Of a stretch of 64,000 bases of DNA, positions 18,686-28,285 are shown piece after piece. How positions within the stretch are numbered: the first letter of the stretch is position 1; every line of letters starts with the position of its first letter. Origin of the DNA: Campylobacter concisus (lineage in GTDB: Bacteria; Campylobacterota; Campylobacteria; Campylobacterales; Campylobacteraceae). The DNA lies in assembly GCF_003048875.2 (NCBI RefSeq), contig NZ_CP049264.1, forward strand, positions 1,426,001-1,490,000. Reading direction: 5' to 3'. The notes beneath the pieces were generated by a model, which saw only the letters and a list, made by a program, of their open reading frames with translations, was not told where the DNA came from and did not search any database. Made by a program: the position numbers and the translations under genes.

Positions 18686-20041
18686 ATGGAGAGTGCAAAA
18701 ACGCAAAAAAGTCTCTTTGTGAGGCTATTTACCAATCTCGCCATTTGGGTTGTGATAGGTATAGTTGGCGGTGTTATCGTCGGTATGGTCGCACCTGAGC
18801 TTGGCATAGCGAGCAAGCCAGGCATTGATTATTTTATAAAAGCCCTTAAAATTTTAATCGGCCCTATCATCTTTTTAACAATCGTCTCAGGCATCGTCGG
18901 ACTTGAGAGCTTAAAAGATCTTGGCACCATCGGACTTAAGGCGTTTATCTACTTTGAGATAGTTAGTACGCTTGCTCTTGCTGTTGGTATCATCTTTGGC
19001 GAGACGCTTCGTCCAGGACACGGCATGAACCTTGACTACACTCAGCTTGACGCCTCAAGCGTGGCTAAATTTACATCTCAAGCTGGAAATATGGACGCAA
19101 ATAGCGGCTTTTTAGCACACACGCTTCATCTTTTAAGAGGCGCTGTGCCAGTAGATGACATCTTCCCTTACGTGCATATACTTGATCCATTTATAAAGTC
19201 AAACACACTTCAAGTACTTTTCATGGCGATAGTCGTTGCCATCGTGCTTTCACTACTTGCTCATGATAAAAAGCAAGCTTGTCTAAAACCGCTTGAATTT
19301 ATCCAACACTACGTCTTAAAACTTCTTACTTGGCTTATGCTATTTAGCCCAGTGGCGGCCTTTTCGGCGATGGCTTATTTGATCGGTAAATTTGGCATCG
19401 GAACGCTTCTTGGTATGATGGAGCTTCTTATCGTTATGGCGCTTGCAAGCTGCTTTTTCATCTTTGTCGTGCTTGGCGTCATTTGCTACTTTGCCAAAGT
19501 CAATGTCTTTAAATTTATGCGCTTTATCTCAAAAGAAGTCTTGGTCGTTTTTGCGACAAGCTCGAGCGAGACAGCTCTTGCGCCACTTATGCAAAAGCTA
19601 GAAGCAGCTGGCATAAATAGAGGTGCAGTTGGCCTTATCATCCCGACTGGCTACTCATTTAACCTTGACTGCACCAACATCTATCTAAGCCTAAGCGTTA
19701 TCTTCTTAGCGCAAGCTTTCAACATCCCGCTAAGCTTTGAGCACCTAATAAGCATTTTAATCGTGCTAATGATCACAAGCAAAGGCGCGGTTGGCGTTAC
19801 AGGATCTGGCTTTGTCGTCCTTGCTGGCACACTAAGCGCACTTCCAAGCACTGGCATACCAGTAGTCACCGTGGCTGTGCTACTTGGCGTTGATAAATTT
19901 ATGTCAGAGATGCGTGCTGTTGGTAACCTTTGCGGTAATGCCGTTGGCTGCATGATCGTTTCTATCTGGGATAAAAAGGTCGATATGGAGAAATTTAGAT
20001 ACGCGCTAGATCATCCAGACGAATTTCACTTCCACTCATAA
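18686..20041 (+). CDS. Dicarboxylate/amino acid:cation symporter (DAACS family)
   Basis: A 451-residue inner-membrane carrier of the DctA/GltP/GltPh family. It has about eight membrane helices and two re-entrant loops. The serine-rich loop (TSSSETALAPL, near residue 292) and the TGYSFNLDCTNIYLS motif (near 320) form the substrate and cation site. These proteins take up aspartate, glutamate or C4-dicarboxylates with H+ or Na+; Cys in NLDCTN replaces the Gly or Ser seen in some relatives. The substrate cannot be decided by eye. The asp/glu racemase gene follows 165 bases later with its own promoter, and the terminator between them ends this transcript. Confidence 0.93.
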   Translation: MESAKTQKSLFVRLFTNLAIWVVIGIVGGVIVGMVAPELGIASKPGIDYFIKALKILIGPIIFLTIVSGIVGLESLKDLGTIGLKAFIYFEIVSTLALAVGIIFGETLRPGHGMNLDYTQLDASSVAKFTSQAGNMDANSGFLAHTLHLLRGAVPVDDIFPYVHILDPFIKSNTLQVLFMAIVVAIVLSLLAHDKKQACLKPLEFIQHYVLKLLTWLMLFSPVAAFSAMAYLIGKFGIGTLLGMMELLIVMALASCFFIFVVLGVICYFAKVNVFKFMRFISKEVLVVFATSSSETALAPLMQKLEAAGINRGAVGLIIPTGYSFNLDCTNIYLSLSVIFLAQAFNIPLSFEHLISILIVLMITSKGAVGVTGSGFVVLAGTLSALPSTGIPVVTVAVLLGVDKFMSEMRAVGNLCGNAVGCMIVSIWDKKVDMEKFRYALDHPDEFHFHS

Positions 20042-20052
20042 TAGAATTTTTT

Positions 20053-20075
20053 AAGGGGCAAATCGCCCCTTTTTA
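20053..20075 (+). terminator. Terminator after the symporter gene
   Basis: A perfect 7-base GC-rich stem (AAGGGGC with GCCCCTT), a 5-base loop and a run of T form a clear intrinsic terminator 11 bases after the stop codon. Confidence 0.85.
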
Positions 20076-20173
20076 TCTTAAAATTTACTTCAAAACTTAA
20101 AGTGCTTATCCCCTATTTTTACAATACCCAATGAAAATTTAGAAATTTTATTTTTAAATATAGAAACTAATAT

Positions 20174-20179
20174 TATAAT
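20174..20179 (+). promoter_or_regulatory. -10 box for the racemase gene
   Basis: An exact TATAAT lies in a long AT-rich stretch 27 bases before the racemase start. The ribosome site TTGGAGGAG is strong. Confidence 0.6.
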
Positions 20180-20206
20180 TATTGAAAATTTTAATTTGGA
20201 GGAGTT

Positions 20207-20899
20207 ATGAAGACATTAGGCATCATAGGCGGCATGGGACCACTTGCCACGGCTGATTTATACAAGAAGATCATCGATATAACCCCAGCAACTTGCGATC
20301 AAGAGCACCTACACATCGTTATCGACTCATACGCTCAGATAGAAGATAGGACAAAATTTATCATGGGTGAGGGAGAAAGTCCGCTTCCAAAGCTAATTCA
20401 AAGTGCTAAACTTTTAAAAAATGCAGGATGCGAGGCGATGCTAATGGCTTGTAACACAGCTCACTACTTTGCCCCAAGCATCGAAAAAGAGGCTGGAGTG
20501 AAAATTTTGCACATTGCAAAAGTTACAGTAGATGCCTTGCAAAAGAAATATCCACACGCTAAAAATATCGCTGTCATCGCAACAAGTGGCACAAAAAAAG
20601 CTGGCGTTTATGATCAAATTTTAAAAGAGCGCGGGCTAAAAAGTGTGGATTTTAGCAAAGAGACGCAAGATGTCATCATGGAGTGCATCTACAAAGGCGT
20701 CAAAGCTGGCAAGCTAGAAGAGTATGTGCCAGTGTTTTATGAAGTGCTTTCTAACATTGAAGCTGACGTTTATATCGCAGGCTGCACCGAGATACCGATG
20801 TTTTTACCATTTATCAGCAGCGAGTATAAATTTATAGATGCGACATTTGAGCTAGCAAAAGCTGGCGTAGAATTTGGACTAGAAAAGAGAGTATTTTGA
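20207..20899 (+). CDS. Aspartate/glutamate racemase family protein
   Basis: A 230-residue cofactor-independent racemase of the Asp/Glu racemase superfamily (RacX/YgeA branch). The two catalytic cysteines are present: Cys82 in MACNTAHY and Cys193 in AGCTEIP. The start KTLGIIGGMGPLATADLYKK is the family signature. It should interconvert L- and D-aspartate, or a related acidic amino acid. The gene has its own promoter and a strong terminator, and follows a gene for an acidic amino acid or dicarboxylate carrier. A link between uptake and racemisation is inferred from order alone. It is not MurI, which differs in sequence around the cysteines. Confidence 0.92.
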   Translation: MKTLGIIGGMGPLATADLYKKIIDITPATCDQEHLHIVIDSYAQIEDRTKFIMGEGESPLPKLIQSAKLLKNAGCEAMLMACNTAHYFAPSIEKEAGVKILHIAKVTVDALQKKYPHAKNIAVIATSGTKKAGVYDQILKERGLKSVDFSKETQDVIMECIYKGVKAGKLEEYVPVFYEVLSNIEADVYIAGCTEIPMFLPFISSEYKFIDATFELAKAGVEFGLEKRVF

Positions 20900-20901
20900 T
20901 T

Positions 20902-20934
20902 AAATTTAGCCAGATACCTGGCTAAATTTTCGTT
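20902..20934 (+). terminator. Terminator after the racemase gene
   Basis: A perfect 12-base stem (AAATTTAGCCAG with CTGGCTAAATTT) with the loop ATAC, followed by a T-rich tail, starts 3 bases after the stop codon. Confidence 0.85.
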
Positions 20935-20984
20935 TTAACTGCAACTTACACTAAATACAACAGCGACTTTTATAGTAGAAATTT

Positions 20985-21240
20985 GATATCAAATTTAGCT
21001 GGAGTGTTTTGGCTAAATTTTAGCTCTAACTGCAAAGATTGCTTATATTAAAAATTTTTGATATCTGATGGGTGATTTTTAATGCTTAATAAGTGTGGTT
21101 TTATAGTGAGAAGCTTTAGAAAATCTAGTGAAATTTAGTATTTTAATTTAAATTTAGTTGGAGTGTTCTGGCTAAATTTTAATTCTAACTGCAAAGATCA
21201 CTTGTATTAAAATTTCTGATGTCAGGCGATTAAATTTTTC
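20985..21240. repeat. Two degenerate repeats of about 85 bases, 159 bases apart
   Basis: The block starting near 20991 (AAATTTAGCTGGAGTGTTTT, then GGCTAAATTT, then CTAACTGCAAAGAT) recurs near 21150 with a few changes (AAATTTAGTTGGAGTGTTCT, GCTAAATTTT, CTAACTGCAAAGAT). A third, weaker copy of the GGCTAAATTTT...TAACTGCAA part overlaps the racemase terminator near 20918. The surrounding gap 20900-21437 has no credible open reading frame. It also contains two hairpins described separately. The repeats may be decaying duplicates of an intergenic element. Confidence 0.6.
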
Positions 21241-21348
21241 AGGCTTATAAAGAGTAATTTTTTTGGTAAGAAAATTTTAAAAAGTCTTGTTAAATTTGAT
21301 CGAGCTATTTCGCAAAATGTTTTAAATTTTATATTAGAAATTTAAAAA

Positions 21349-21378
21349 AGAGCTATATTTTATAGCTCTAAAATTTTT
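21349..21378. terminator. Terminator-like hairpin in the racemase-pckA gap
   Basis: A 9-base perfect stem (AGAGCTATA with TATAGCTCT) and a TTT loop stand between an A run and a T run, so it could work in both directions. The stem is AT-rich, and it lies just beyond the better pckA terminator. Confidence 0.45.
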
Positions 21379-21402
21379 ACTATTTGATAGTTTAAATTTA
21401 AA

Positions 21403-21431
21403 AGCCTTGTAGGCAAAATACCCACAAGGCT
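21403..21431 (-). terminator. Terminator after pckA
   Basis: AGCCTTGT pairs with ACAAGGCT across a 13-base loop that can pair further (GG with CC). Read on the minus strand it is followed by TTTTAAATTT, just after the pckA stop codon. Confidence 0.7.
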
Positions 21432-21437
21432 ATAATT

Positions 21438-23015
21438 TTAAGCTTTTGGGCCAGCTTTGGCGTACTCGACGCCCTCTTTTACATCTTCGTAGCGTTTGAA
21501 ATTTTCAACAAACATTTTAGCCAGCTTGTCGCGTGAAATATTGTACTCAGCTGGGTGTGTCCATGTATTTATTGGATTTAGCAGTTTTGTCTCTACACCA
21601 TCAAGCTCTTTTGGGATAGCGAAGTTAAATTTATCAAAATTTTCAAATTCGCATTTTGTGATGCTGCCATCAAGGATCGCATTTATGCAAGCACGTGTCG
21701 CTTTTATGCTCATACGCTTGCCAACGCCGTAAGCACCACCGCTCCAGCCTGTATTTACAAGATAGACATTAACACCGTGCTTATCGATCTTCTCGCCAAG
21801 CAATTTTGCATAGACAGTTGGGTGAAGCGGCATAAATGGCTCGCCAAAGCAAGCGCTAAAAGTAGCGACTGGCTCGGTGATACCGCGCTCTGTGCCAGCA
21901 ACTTTTGCTGTGTAGCCACTTAAGAAATAATACATCGCCTGCTCTTTTGTGAGCTTTGCAACTGGAGGAAGCACGCCAAAAGCGTCAGCGCTTAAAAAGA
22001 TGATATTTTTTGGGTGTCCTGCGCTTGAGCTTGGCTCGTAGTTGTCGATGTGATAGATCGGATAGCTCACGCGTGTGTTTTCAGTCTTTGAGCCATCTTT
22101 ATAATCAACCACGCCGTTTTCGTCAGCCACGACATTTTCAAGTAGCGCATCACGCCTGATCGCTGCGTAAATTTCTGGCTCGCTGCTTGGATCAAGGTTG
22201 ATACATTTTGCATAGCAGCCACCCTCAAAGTTAAACACGCCATCATCGTCCCAGCCGTGCTCGTCATCGCCTATTAGTTTGCGTTTTGGATCAGTTGAAA
22301 GTGTCGTTTTACCAGTGCCAGATAGTCCAAAAAATAGCGCAGTATCGCCCTTTTCGCCTACGTTTGCAGAGCAGTGCATGCTTAGCTTGCCCTCAAGTGG
22401 CAACCAGTAGTTCATCATAGAAAAAATGCCCTTTTTCATCTCGCCGCCATACCATGTGCCACCGATCACTGCGACATTTTCTTCGACATTAAAGATAACA
22501 AAGACTTCTGAATGTAGCCCGTCAGCTTTGTAGTCTTCATTTTTTGTCTTGCAAGCGTTATAAACTACAAAGTCAGGCTCAAATTTAGCTAGCTCTGCCT
22601 CACTTGGACGGATGAACATATTTTTTACAAAGTGCGCTTGCCACGCTACTTCAGTGAAGAAGCGGACTGATTTTTGGCTCTTTTTGCTAGCTCCACAAAA
22701 TGCATCCTGGATGAAAATTTCTTTACCACTTAGCTGCTCTTTTGCTTTTTTAAGAAGCTTGTCAAATAGCTCTTTTGTGATAGGCTGATTTATCTTGCCC
22801 CAAGCGATATATTTTTGGCTTGGATCTTGCTTGACAAAGTACTTGTCTTTTGGGCTTCTACCAGTAAAAATACCAGTATCTACCATAAATGTGCCGTTAC
22901 TTGAGACTCTGCCCTCGTTGTTTGCCTTTTCAAGCTCAAAAAGCTCGTCGTAGCTTAGATTATGATTTATCTTTTTGATCTCTTTTAGACCTAGCTCGTC
23001 TAGCTTATTTATCAT
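21438..23015 (-). CDS. pckA: Phosphoenolpyruvate carboxykinase (ATP)
   Basis: Converts oxaloacetate and ATP to phosphoenolpyruvate, CO2 and ADP, the entry to gluconeogenesis. At 525 residues it is the bacterial ATP type. The kinase P-loop is at 230-238 (GLSGTGKTT), followed by the metal site [13 protein letters not shown] (Asp250/Asp251). The substrate-binding [12 protein letters not shown] (about 47-58) and the GLHSEVF region are intact. It stands 102 bases after pycB on the same strand, so oxaloacetate from pyruvate carboxylase can be passed on. From memory the pair is also adjacent in C. jejuni. Confidence 0.97.
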   Translation of the reverse strand: MINKLDELGLKEIKKINHNLSYDELFELEKANNEGRVSSNGTFMVDTGIFTGRSPKDKYFVKQDPSQKYIAWGKINQPITKELFDKLLKKAKEQLSGKEIFIQDAFCGASKKSQKSVRFFTEVAWQAHFVKNMFIRPSEAELAKFEPDFVVYNACKTKNEDYKADGLHSEVFVIFNVEENVAVIGGTWYGGEMKKGIFSMMNYWLPLEGKLSMHCSANVGEKGDTALFFGLSGTGKTTLSTDPKRKLIGDDEHGWDDDGVFNFEGGCYAKCINLDPSSEPEIYAAIRRDALLENVVADENGVVDYKDGSKTENTRVSYPIYHIDNYEPSSSAGHPKNIIFLSADAFGVLPPVAKLTKEQAMYYFLSGYTAKVAGTERGITEPVATFSACFGEPFMPLHPTVYAKLLGEKIDKHGVNVYLVNTGWSGGAYGVGKRMSIKATRACINAILDGSITKCEFENFDKFNFAIPKELDGVETKLLNPINTWTHPAEYNISRDKLAKMFVENFKRYEDVKEGVEYAKAGPKA

Positions 23016-23117
23016 GTTGTTTCCTTTTAAATTTTCGTTTCTTTATAAATTTGACCTAAAAGTCATCAAAATGTTAATCAAATTTCGCTTAACACTATCT
23101 TTTTAAAATGGGCAAAT

Positions 23118-24920
23118 TTATTTAAATTTAGCCACCACTTGATTGTTCGCGACACTTTGACCTTTGCTAACCTCGATAGAGCCTATGATGCCATCTTTTG
23201 GAGCCTTAACCTCTATCTCCATCTTCATCGCTTCAAGCACGACTATGGCCTGACCTTTTTTGACATGATCTCCTGCGCTTACTAAAATTTTATGCACAGC
23301 GCCTGGTAAGCTTGCAACGATATCATTTTCTGTTGCGCCTGCTACTGCACTTTTGGCATTTTTTACGCTCTTGCCTTCAACTTCAGTGATCGATTTTACT
23401 TGGATGCTGTCGTTAAAGCCTTCGCTTACTTCGACATTGTAACGGCTACCATTTACGACGACGCTATATCTGCCGCTTTGAGTTTGTCTGCCCTCATTTG
23501 CTTTAGCATTTGGATCTATTTTTCTTACATTTACTTTAGCTTCGCCCTTTAAGAACGCGATGCCCTTTTCTTTACAAGCCGCTGCGATAAAGACGTTTTC
23601 TTCGGTAACTTTGATCTTATTTTGTTTTAAAATTTCTTTTACGTGCGCAAGTGACTTGCTCTCATCTTTATCAGCTATATCAACTGCGTGTTTTGTGGTT
23701 GGTTTTAAGCCTAGTTGCTCACTAGCAAGCTTAATGATCTCTTTATCAGGCGTAACTGGGGTCTTGCCAAAGTAGCCAAGCACCATTTTACCGTATCCCT
23801 CAGCGATCTTTTTCCACTTGCCAAACATCACGTTATTAAAGGCTTGTTGGAAGTAAAACTGGCTAACGGGGGTCACCGAAGTGCCGTATCCGCCCTTTTG
23901 CACCACTTCGCGCATAGCAAGGATGACCTCTGGGAATTTATCTAAGATGTTGTTATCTCTCATCATCTGAGTATTTGCAGTGAGCGCACCACCAGGCATC
24001 GGTGAAAATGGTATTAGAGGGCTTACTTGCACAGCTTCAGGCGGTAAGAAATACTCTTTTAAACAATCATTCAAAACGCTTTCGTATTTTAAAATTTTCT
24101 CCACGTCAAGTCCGCCAAGATCGTAGTTTTTGCCTTTTACTGCGTGAAGCATGGTTAGGATATCTGGCTGACTTGTGCCGCCACTTACTGGGCTTGCAGC
24201 TAGATCTATGCCATCAACACCAGCCTCAAGCGCTGCAAGGTAGCAAGCGACACTTACGCCTGCGGTTTCATGCGTGTGAAGTCTGATATGAGTTTTTTCT
24301 GGGAGTAGCTTTCTAGCCATTTTTATGGTTTCATAGACCTTTTGTGGGCTGCTTGTGCCACTTGCATCTTTGAAGCAAACGCTGTGATAAGGGATATTTG
24401 CATCTAAAATTTCTCTTAAAATTTTCTCATAAAATTTAACATCATGAGCTCCCACACAGCCACTTGGCAAGTCCATCATAGTAACGACAACTTCGTGTTT
24501 TAGCCCGTGATGAGCGATCCTCTCGCCTGAATATTTTAAATTTTCAACATCATTTAGTGCGTCAAAATTTCTAATAGTAGTGGTTCCATGTTTTTTGAAA
24601 AGTTTTGCGTGAAGGTCGATCAGCTCGCGGCTACCAGTATCAAGTGTGACGGTATTTACGCCCCTGCTTAAGGTTTGAAGGTTTGCTTTTGGTCCTACGA
24701 TGCTTCTAAATTTATCCATCATCGCAAAAGCGTCTTCATTTAGGTAAAAATAAAGGCTTTGAAATCTCGCTCCTCCGCCAAATTCAAAATGCTCTATGCC
24801 AGCCTCTTTGGCTGCTTCAAGCGCGGGCAAAAAGTCGTTCATAAGCACTCTAGCGCCATAAACCGACTGAAAGCCATCTCTAAAGGTCGTATCCATAACA
24901 TCGATAAATTTCTTTGCCAT
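23118..24920 (-). CDS. pycB: Pyruvate carboxylase subunit B (carboxyltransferase and biotin carrier)
   Basis: The carboxyl-transferase half of a two-subunit anaplerotic pyruvate carboxylase; the biotin carboxylase subunit PycA is not in this window. The 600-residue protein starts with a TIM-barrel carboxyltransferase domain (DTTFRDGFQS near residue 10, then HTHETAGV near residue 220, a metal site). The C-terminus is a biotinyl domain with the biotinylated Lys in the motif EAMKMEIEV. A Pro/Ala/Lys-like linker lies before it. An oxaloacetate decarboxylase alpha subunit would look the same, but no beta or gamma membrane subunits are nearby, so carboxylase is preferred. Confidence 0.92.
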   Translation of the reverse strand: MAKKFIDVMDTTFRDGFQSVYGARVLMNDFLPALEAAKEAGIEHFEFGGGARFQSLYFYLNEDAFAMMDKFRSIVGPKANLQTLSRGVNTVTLDTGSRELIDLHAKLFKKHGTTTIRNFDALNDVENLKYSGERIAHHGLKHEVVVTMMDLPSGCVGAHDVKFYEKILREILDANIPYHSVCFKDASGTSSPQKVYETIKMARKLLPEKTHIRLHTHETAGVSVACYLAALEAGVDGIDLAASPVSGGTSQPDILTMLHAVKGKNYDLGGLDVEKILKYESVLNDCLKEYFLPPEAVQVSPLIPFSPMPGGALTANTQMMRDNNILDKFPEVILAMREVVQKGGYGTSVTPVSQFYFQQAFNNVMFGKWKKIAEGYGKMVLGYFGKTPVTPDKEIIKLASEQLGLKPTTKHAVDIADKDESKSLAHVKEILKQNKIKVTEENVFIAAACKEKGIAFLKGEAKVNVRKIDPNAKANEGRQTQSGRYSVVVNGSRYNVEVSEGFNDSIQVKSITEVEGKSVKNAKSAVAGATENDIVASLPGAVHKILVSAGDHVKKGQAIVVLEAMKMEIEVKAPKDGIIGSIEVSKGQSVANNQVVAKFK

Positions 24921-24965
24921 ATTTCACCTCATTAAATTTATAAATTTACTAAAAAGCGGTCATAA

Positions 24966-25005
24966 AAAATGGCTAAGTTGGGTAGAAACTCAAATTAGCC
25001 ATTTT
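24966..25005 (-). terminator. Terminator after the TRAP/NSS transporter operon
   Basis: An 11-base perfect stem (AAAATGGCTAA with TTAGCCATTTT) encloses an 18-base loop. Read on the minus strand it is followed by a run of six T. It lies 37 bases after the dctM-like stop codon and separates the transporter genes from pycB. Confidence 0.75.
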
Positions 25006-25041
25006 GCTTATTTTGGTATTTTACAACCAAAAACTTTTATA

Positions 25042-26430
25042 TCATTTAAAAAGTGAGAGTAAGAAGTTAAATAATCCGCCGTGGCTCGCATCAAGCATCG
25101 GCTTTATCTCCATCAAAAAGACGCAGAAAAAGACCAAAACTGCCACTTGAATGATGATATAAGGCACTACACCTTTATAAATAGCAGCTGTTTTTATCTC
25201 AGCAGGTGCGACCGATCTTAAGAAAAATAGACTAAATCCAAATGGCGGCGTCAAGAATGAAGTTTGTAAATTCATAGCAACTAGGATCGCTAGATAGACT
25301 GGATTTATGCCAAGTTTTGCGGCGATTGGCACCAAGATAGGAAGCACGATATATGAAATTTCAACAAAATCGATAAAAAAGCCAAGCACAAAGATAACAG
25401 CCATACTAAAGATGATAAAGCCCCACTTCTCGCCTGGTAAATTTGTCATGAAATTTTCAACTATCTCATCGCCTCCAGTGTAGCTAAAGACCATAGAAAA
25501 GGCGGTCGCGCCAACAAGTATGGCAAAGACTAGAGCTGTCGTTTTTACGCTCTCAGCCAAAGCCTCTTTCATCATAGAAAATGAAAATGTCCTATAAAAC
25601 ATTGCCAGGATAATAGCGCCCACGCAGCCAAATGCTGAACTTTCAGTCGGCGTAGCGATACCTGCAAAGATAGAGCCAAGCACACAAATAACTAGCAAAA
25701 GTGGCGGGAAGATCGCAGTTAGTGCTCTAATGATCTGCTTAAATTTACTAACGCCACTCTCATCTTTTACGATAGGAGCGACCTCTGGTTTAAGATAAGC
25801 AACTATCAAAATATAAACTATATAAACTCCAACTAGCGTAAGTCCTGGCACAACAGCTTGGTGAAAAAGCTCGCCAACTGGCACTGAAAAGATGTCGCCT
25901 AAGATGATAAGCACGATAGAAGGTGGGATGATCTGACCAAGCGTACCAGCAGCACATATCGTGCCACAACCTAGGGATTGATCGTATTTATACTTTAGCA
26001 TTACAGGTAAGCTTATAACACCCATAGCAACGACGCTAGCTCCTACGACGCCAGTTGATGCTGCAAGAAGCGCGCCAACCAAGATGGTGCTAATAGCGAT
26101 ACCGCCACGAATTTCTCCAAAGAGCATGCCCATACTCTCAAGCAGTCTCTCAGCTAGCTTTGACTTTTGAAGCACGACGCCCATAAAGACAAAAAGCGGA
26201 ACGGCTATGAAAATTCTACTCTCCATGATAGAAAAAATTCTATATGGCATGAAGTTAAACATATCTTTAAATACTTCTATACTGCCAAGTAGCCCATCGC
26301 CATCGCTAAGGCTCTCTACAACGCTGCCAACCATGCCAAATATCATTGCGACCGCACCAAAAGTAAATGCCACTGGAAAGCCAATGCCAAGCATCAATAG
26401 TGCGGCTATAAACATTATTAATCCCGCCAT
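25042..26430 (-). CDS. TRAP transporter large permease (DctM type)
   Basis: A 462-residue inner-membrane protein with about 12 hydrophobic segments. The TRAP-T M subunit pattern is clear: the N-terminal GIGFPVAFTFGAVA, the PLFVFMG segment, the STGVVGASVVAMG loop and GTLGQIIPPSIVLIILG. TRAP systems use an ion gradient and a periplasmic binding protein to take up organic acids. The small Q subunit gene overlaps it by 13 bases upstream, but no binding-protein (P) gene is in this cluster. The substrate is unknown; neighbouring gluconeogenic genes suggest a carboxylate. Confidence 0.93.
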   Translation of the reverse strand: MAGLIMFIAALLMLGIGFPVAFTFGAVAMIFGMVGSVVESLSDGDGLLGSIEVFKDMFNFMPYRIFSIMESRIFIAVPLFVFMGVVLQKSKLAERLLESMGMLFGEIRGGIAISTILVGALLAASTGVVGASVVAMGVISLPVMLKYKYDQSLGCGTICAAGTLGQIIPPSIVLIILGDIFSVPVGELFHQAVVPGLTLVGVYIVYILIVAYLKPEVAPIVKDESGVSKFKQIIRALTAIFPPLLLVICVLGSIFAGIATPTESSAFGCVGAIILAMFYRTFSFSMMKEALAESVKTTALVFAILVGATAFSMVFSYTGGDEIVENFMTNLPGEKWGFIIFSMAVIFVLGFFIDFVEISYIVLPILVPIAAKLGINPVYLAILVAMNLQTSFLTPPFGFSLFFLRSVAPAEIKTAAIYKGVVPYIIIQVAVLVFFCVFLMEIKPMLDASHGGLFNFLLSLFK

Positions 26431-26939
26431 ATTTTCTCCTTACTAGCTTTCTTATAGCGATTTAAATTTTTTATAAAAAAGCCGATCGCAAAAAATACAA
26501 GCACATAAAATGAAAAAGGGATCATCGCTTTTATGATCCATCTGTGAGTAAGACCACCTGGATCTGCGCTGGCTTCTGCTGAGCTATAAGCATCTCCTAC
26601 AAATCCAAATGATAAATTTGAAACCAAAAGCGCAAATGGTATGACAAAAAATACAGTACCAAGCATATTTACAAGGGCTTTTTGTCTTTCTGAAAATTTA
26701 GCATAAAAGATATCAACCCTAACGTGTGCATCCTCTTTTAGAGCATAGCTCATGCCAAGTAGAAATATCACAGCAAAAAAGTGCCACTCAAGCTCCTGAA
26801 AAGCAACATTGCCGTAAGAGAAAAAGTATCTTGCCACAACGTTAAAAAATACGTCTATTATCATCAAAGCCATAATAAACATACAAATATAGCCGACTAT
26901 ATCGCCAGCCTTGTCGAAAAATCTCTCAATCTTATCCAT
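26418..26939 (-). CDS. TRAP transporter small permease (DctQ type)
   Basis: A 173-residue membrane protein with four predicted helices, the typical Q subunit: the early VVARYFF motif after helix 1, then FQELEWHFFAVIFLLGMSYALK, a hallmark of DctQ, and DAHVRVDIFY. It partners the large permease, which starts 13 bases inside its 3' end. Its start overlaps the end of the NSS transporter gene upstream by 8 bases. This places the TRAP pair at the end of one long transporter operon. Confidence 0.92.
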   Translation of the reverse strand: MDKIERFFDKAGDIVGYICMFIMALMIIDVFFNVVARYFFSYGNVAFQELEWHFFAVIFLLGMSYALKEDAHVRVDIFYAKFSERQKALVNMLGTVFFVIPFALLVSNLSFGFVGDAYSSAEASADPGGLTHRWIIKAMIPFSFYVLVFFAIGFFIKNLNRYKKASKEKIWRD

Positions 26940-28284
26940 TAAAAACCTTTAATAGTTCATTTATCATGATAATGAGCACGCAAACTGGCGCTACATATCT
27001 TAGTAAAAAATACCAAGCATTAAATACAAAATCACTCATATATGGGCTAAATAGCACATATAAAGCATCTTTTTTCATAAAATATCCTACAAATATCGCT
27101 CCGCCGATGCCGCTAATTGGTAGCAAAATATTTGAAGCAGTAAAATCAAGAAAATCAAAGAAATTTTTACCAAAGAGCATAAATTTATCGCCGATATTTT
27201 CTATATTTGATAAAAGGCATAAAAATCCCACTATGAAAATCCCAGCTCCAACTATGCTAAGAGCCTTTCTTCTGCTCATGCCATACTCTCTGATCAAGAA
27301 AAATACAAATGGTTCAACTATAGAGATCGCTGAAGTTATACCAGCAAAGATAAGCGCAGCAAAAAACGCCACAGCTAAAATTTGACCTATCACACCAAGC
27401 TTAGCAAATAGCGTTGGCAGCGAGATAAATACAAGTCCTGGACCTTGAGACGGAGTAGCGCCAAATTCAAATATAAAGGTAAAAATAACAAGACCTATCA
27501 TAATAGCAAGCGCGATGTTTATAAAAACGATACTTAGCGTTGAAGTGGCTAAATTTGTATCATCGCTTAGGCTGGCTGAATAGGTAATGATCGCTGCCAT
27601 ACCAAGAGATAGCGTCCAAAATGCAAGTCCAAGAGCTAGCAAGAGCGAGTTAAATGAAATTTTACTAAAGTCAGGGATGAGCAAAAACTCGGCTGATTTA
27701 GAAAAGCCATCCATCGTCATAGAAAATATAAGCATGATCAAAACCATGATAAATAGGCTTGGCATCATCCAAACATTTAGCTTTTCTATGCCGCTTTTTA
27801 CGCCTTTTGAAAGGATGTAAAAGCAAGCTGCAAATGCTATAACAAAATATAGCGTCTGCTCGCCAAGACCATGCGTCAAAAGATCGTTAAATATCACTTT
27901 TGAGCTATCTATATCACTTGGCAAGCCAGAAAAAGATAGGACAAAATACTTAAAGACCCAGCCTATTATCACGATGTAGTATGACGAGATGATAGCTGCT
28001 GTAACCATGGCTAAAATTCCAACCAGCTGCCATAAATTTTTATTTTTAGCTGCTAGCTTTCTAAAAGCATTTACACTGTCGCTCTCGCTAAGCTTGCCGA
28101 TACTAAGCTCTGCCATAAAGATAGGCACGCCGACTAGAAAAGTTATCAAAAGATATAAGATAATAAATGCCGAACCGCCGTTTTCACCAACCATGTATGG
28201 AAATTTCCATGCATTGCCAAGTCCGACAGCCGATCCAGCGACTGCTAGGACATAGCCTATTTTAGAAAATTGTTCTTTTGCCAT
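26932..28284 (-). CDS. Na+-dependent transporter, NSS (SNF) family, copy 3 of 3
   Basis: A 450-residue neurotransmitter:sodium symporter family protein (bacterial LeuT/MhsT type), about 11-12 membrane helices. The helix 1 motif VGLGNAWKFPYMVGENGGSAF forms part of the sodium and substrate site. Bacterial members take up neutral or aromatic amino acids. It is the last of three tandem paralogs (the others start at 29617 and 30963), all sharing the same opening MxExFSKIGxVLxxxGxAxG. It starts 1 base after copy 2 ends. Each copy may have its own substrate, which cannot be read here. Confidence 0.93.
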   Translation of the reverse strand: MAKEQFSKIGYVLAVAGSAVGLGNAWKFPYMVGENGGSAFIILYLLITFLVGVPIFMAELSIGKLSESDSVNAFRKLAAKNKNLWQLVGILAMVTAAIISSYYIVIIGWVFKYFVLSFSGLPSDIDSSKVIFNDLLTHGLGEQTLYFVIAFAACFYILSKGVKSGIEKLNVWMMPSLFIMVLIMLIFSMTMDGFSKSAEFLLIPDFSKISFNSLLLALGLAFWTLSLGMAAIITYSASLSDDTNLATSTLSIVFINIALAIMIGLVIFTFIFEFGATPSQGPGLVFISLPTLFAKLGVIGQILAVAFFAALIFAGITSAISIVEPFVFFLIREYGMSRRKALSIVGAGIFIVGFLCLLSNIENIGDKFMLFGKNFFDFLDFTASNILLPISGIGGAIFVGYFMKKDALYVLFSPYMSDFVFNAWYFLLRYVAPVCVLIIMINELLKVFNG

Positions 28285-28285
28285 A

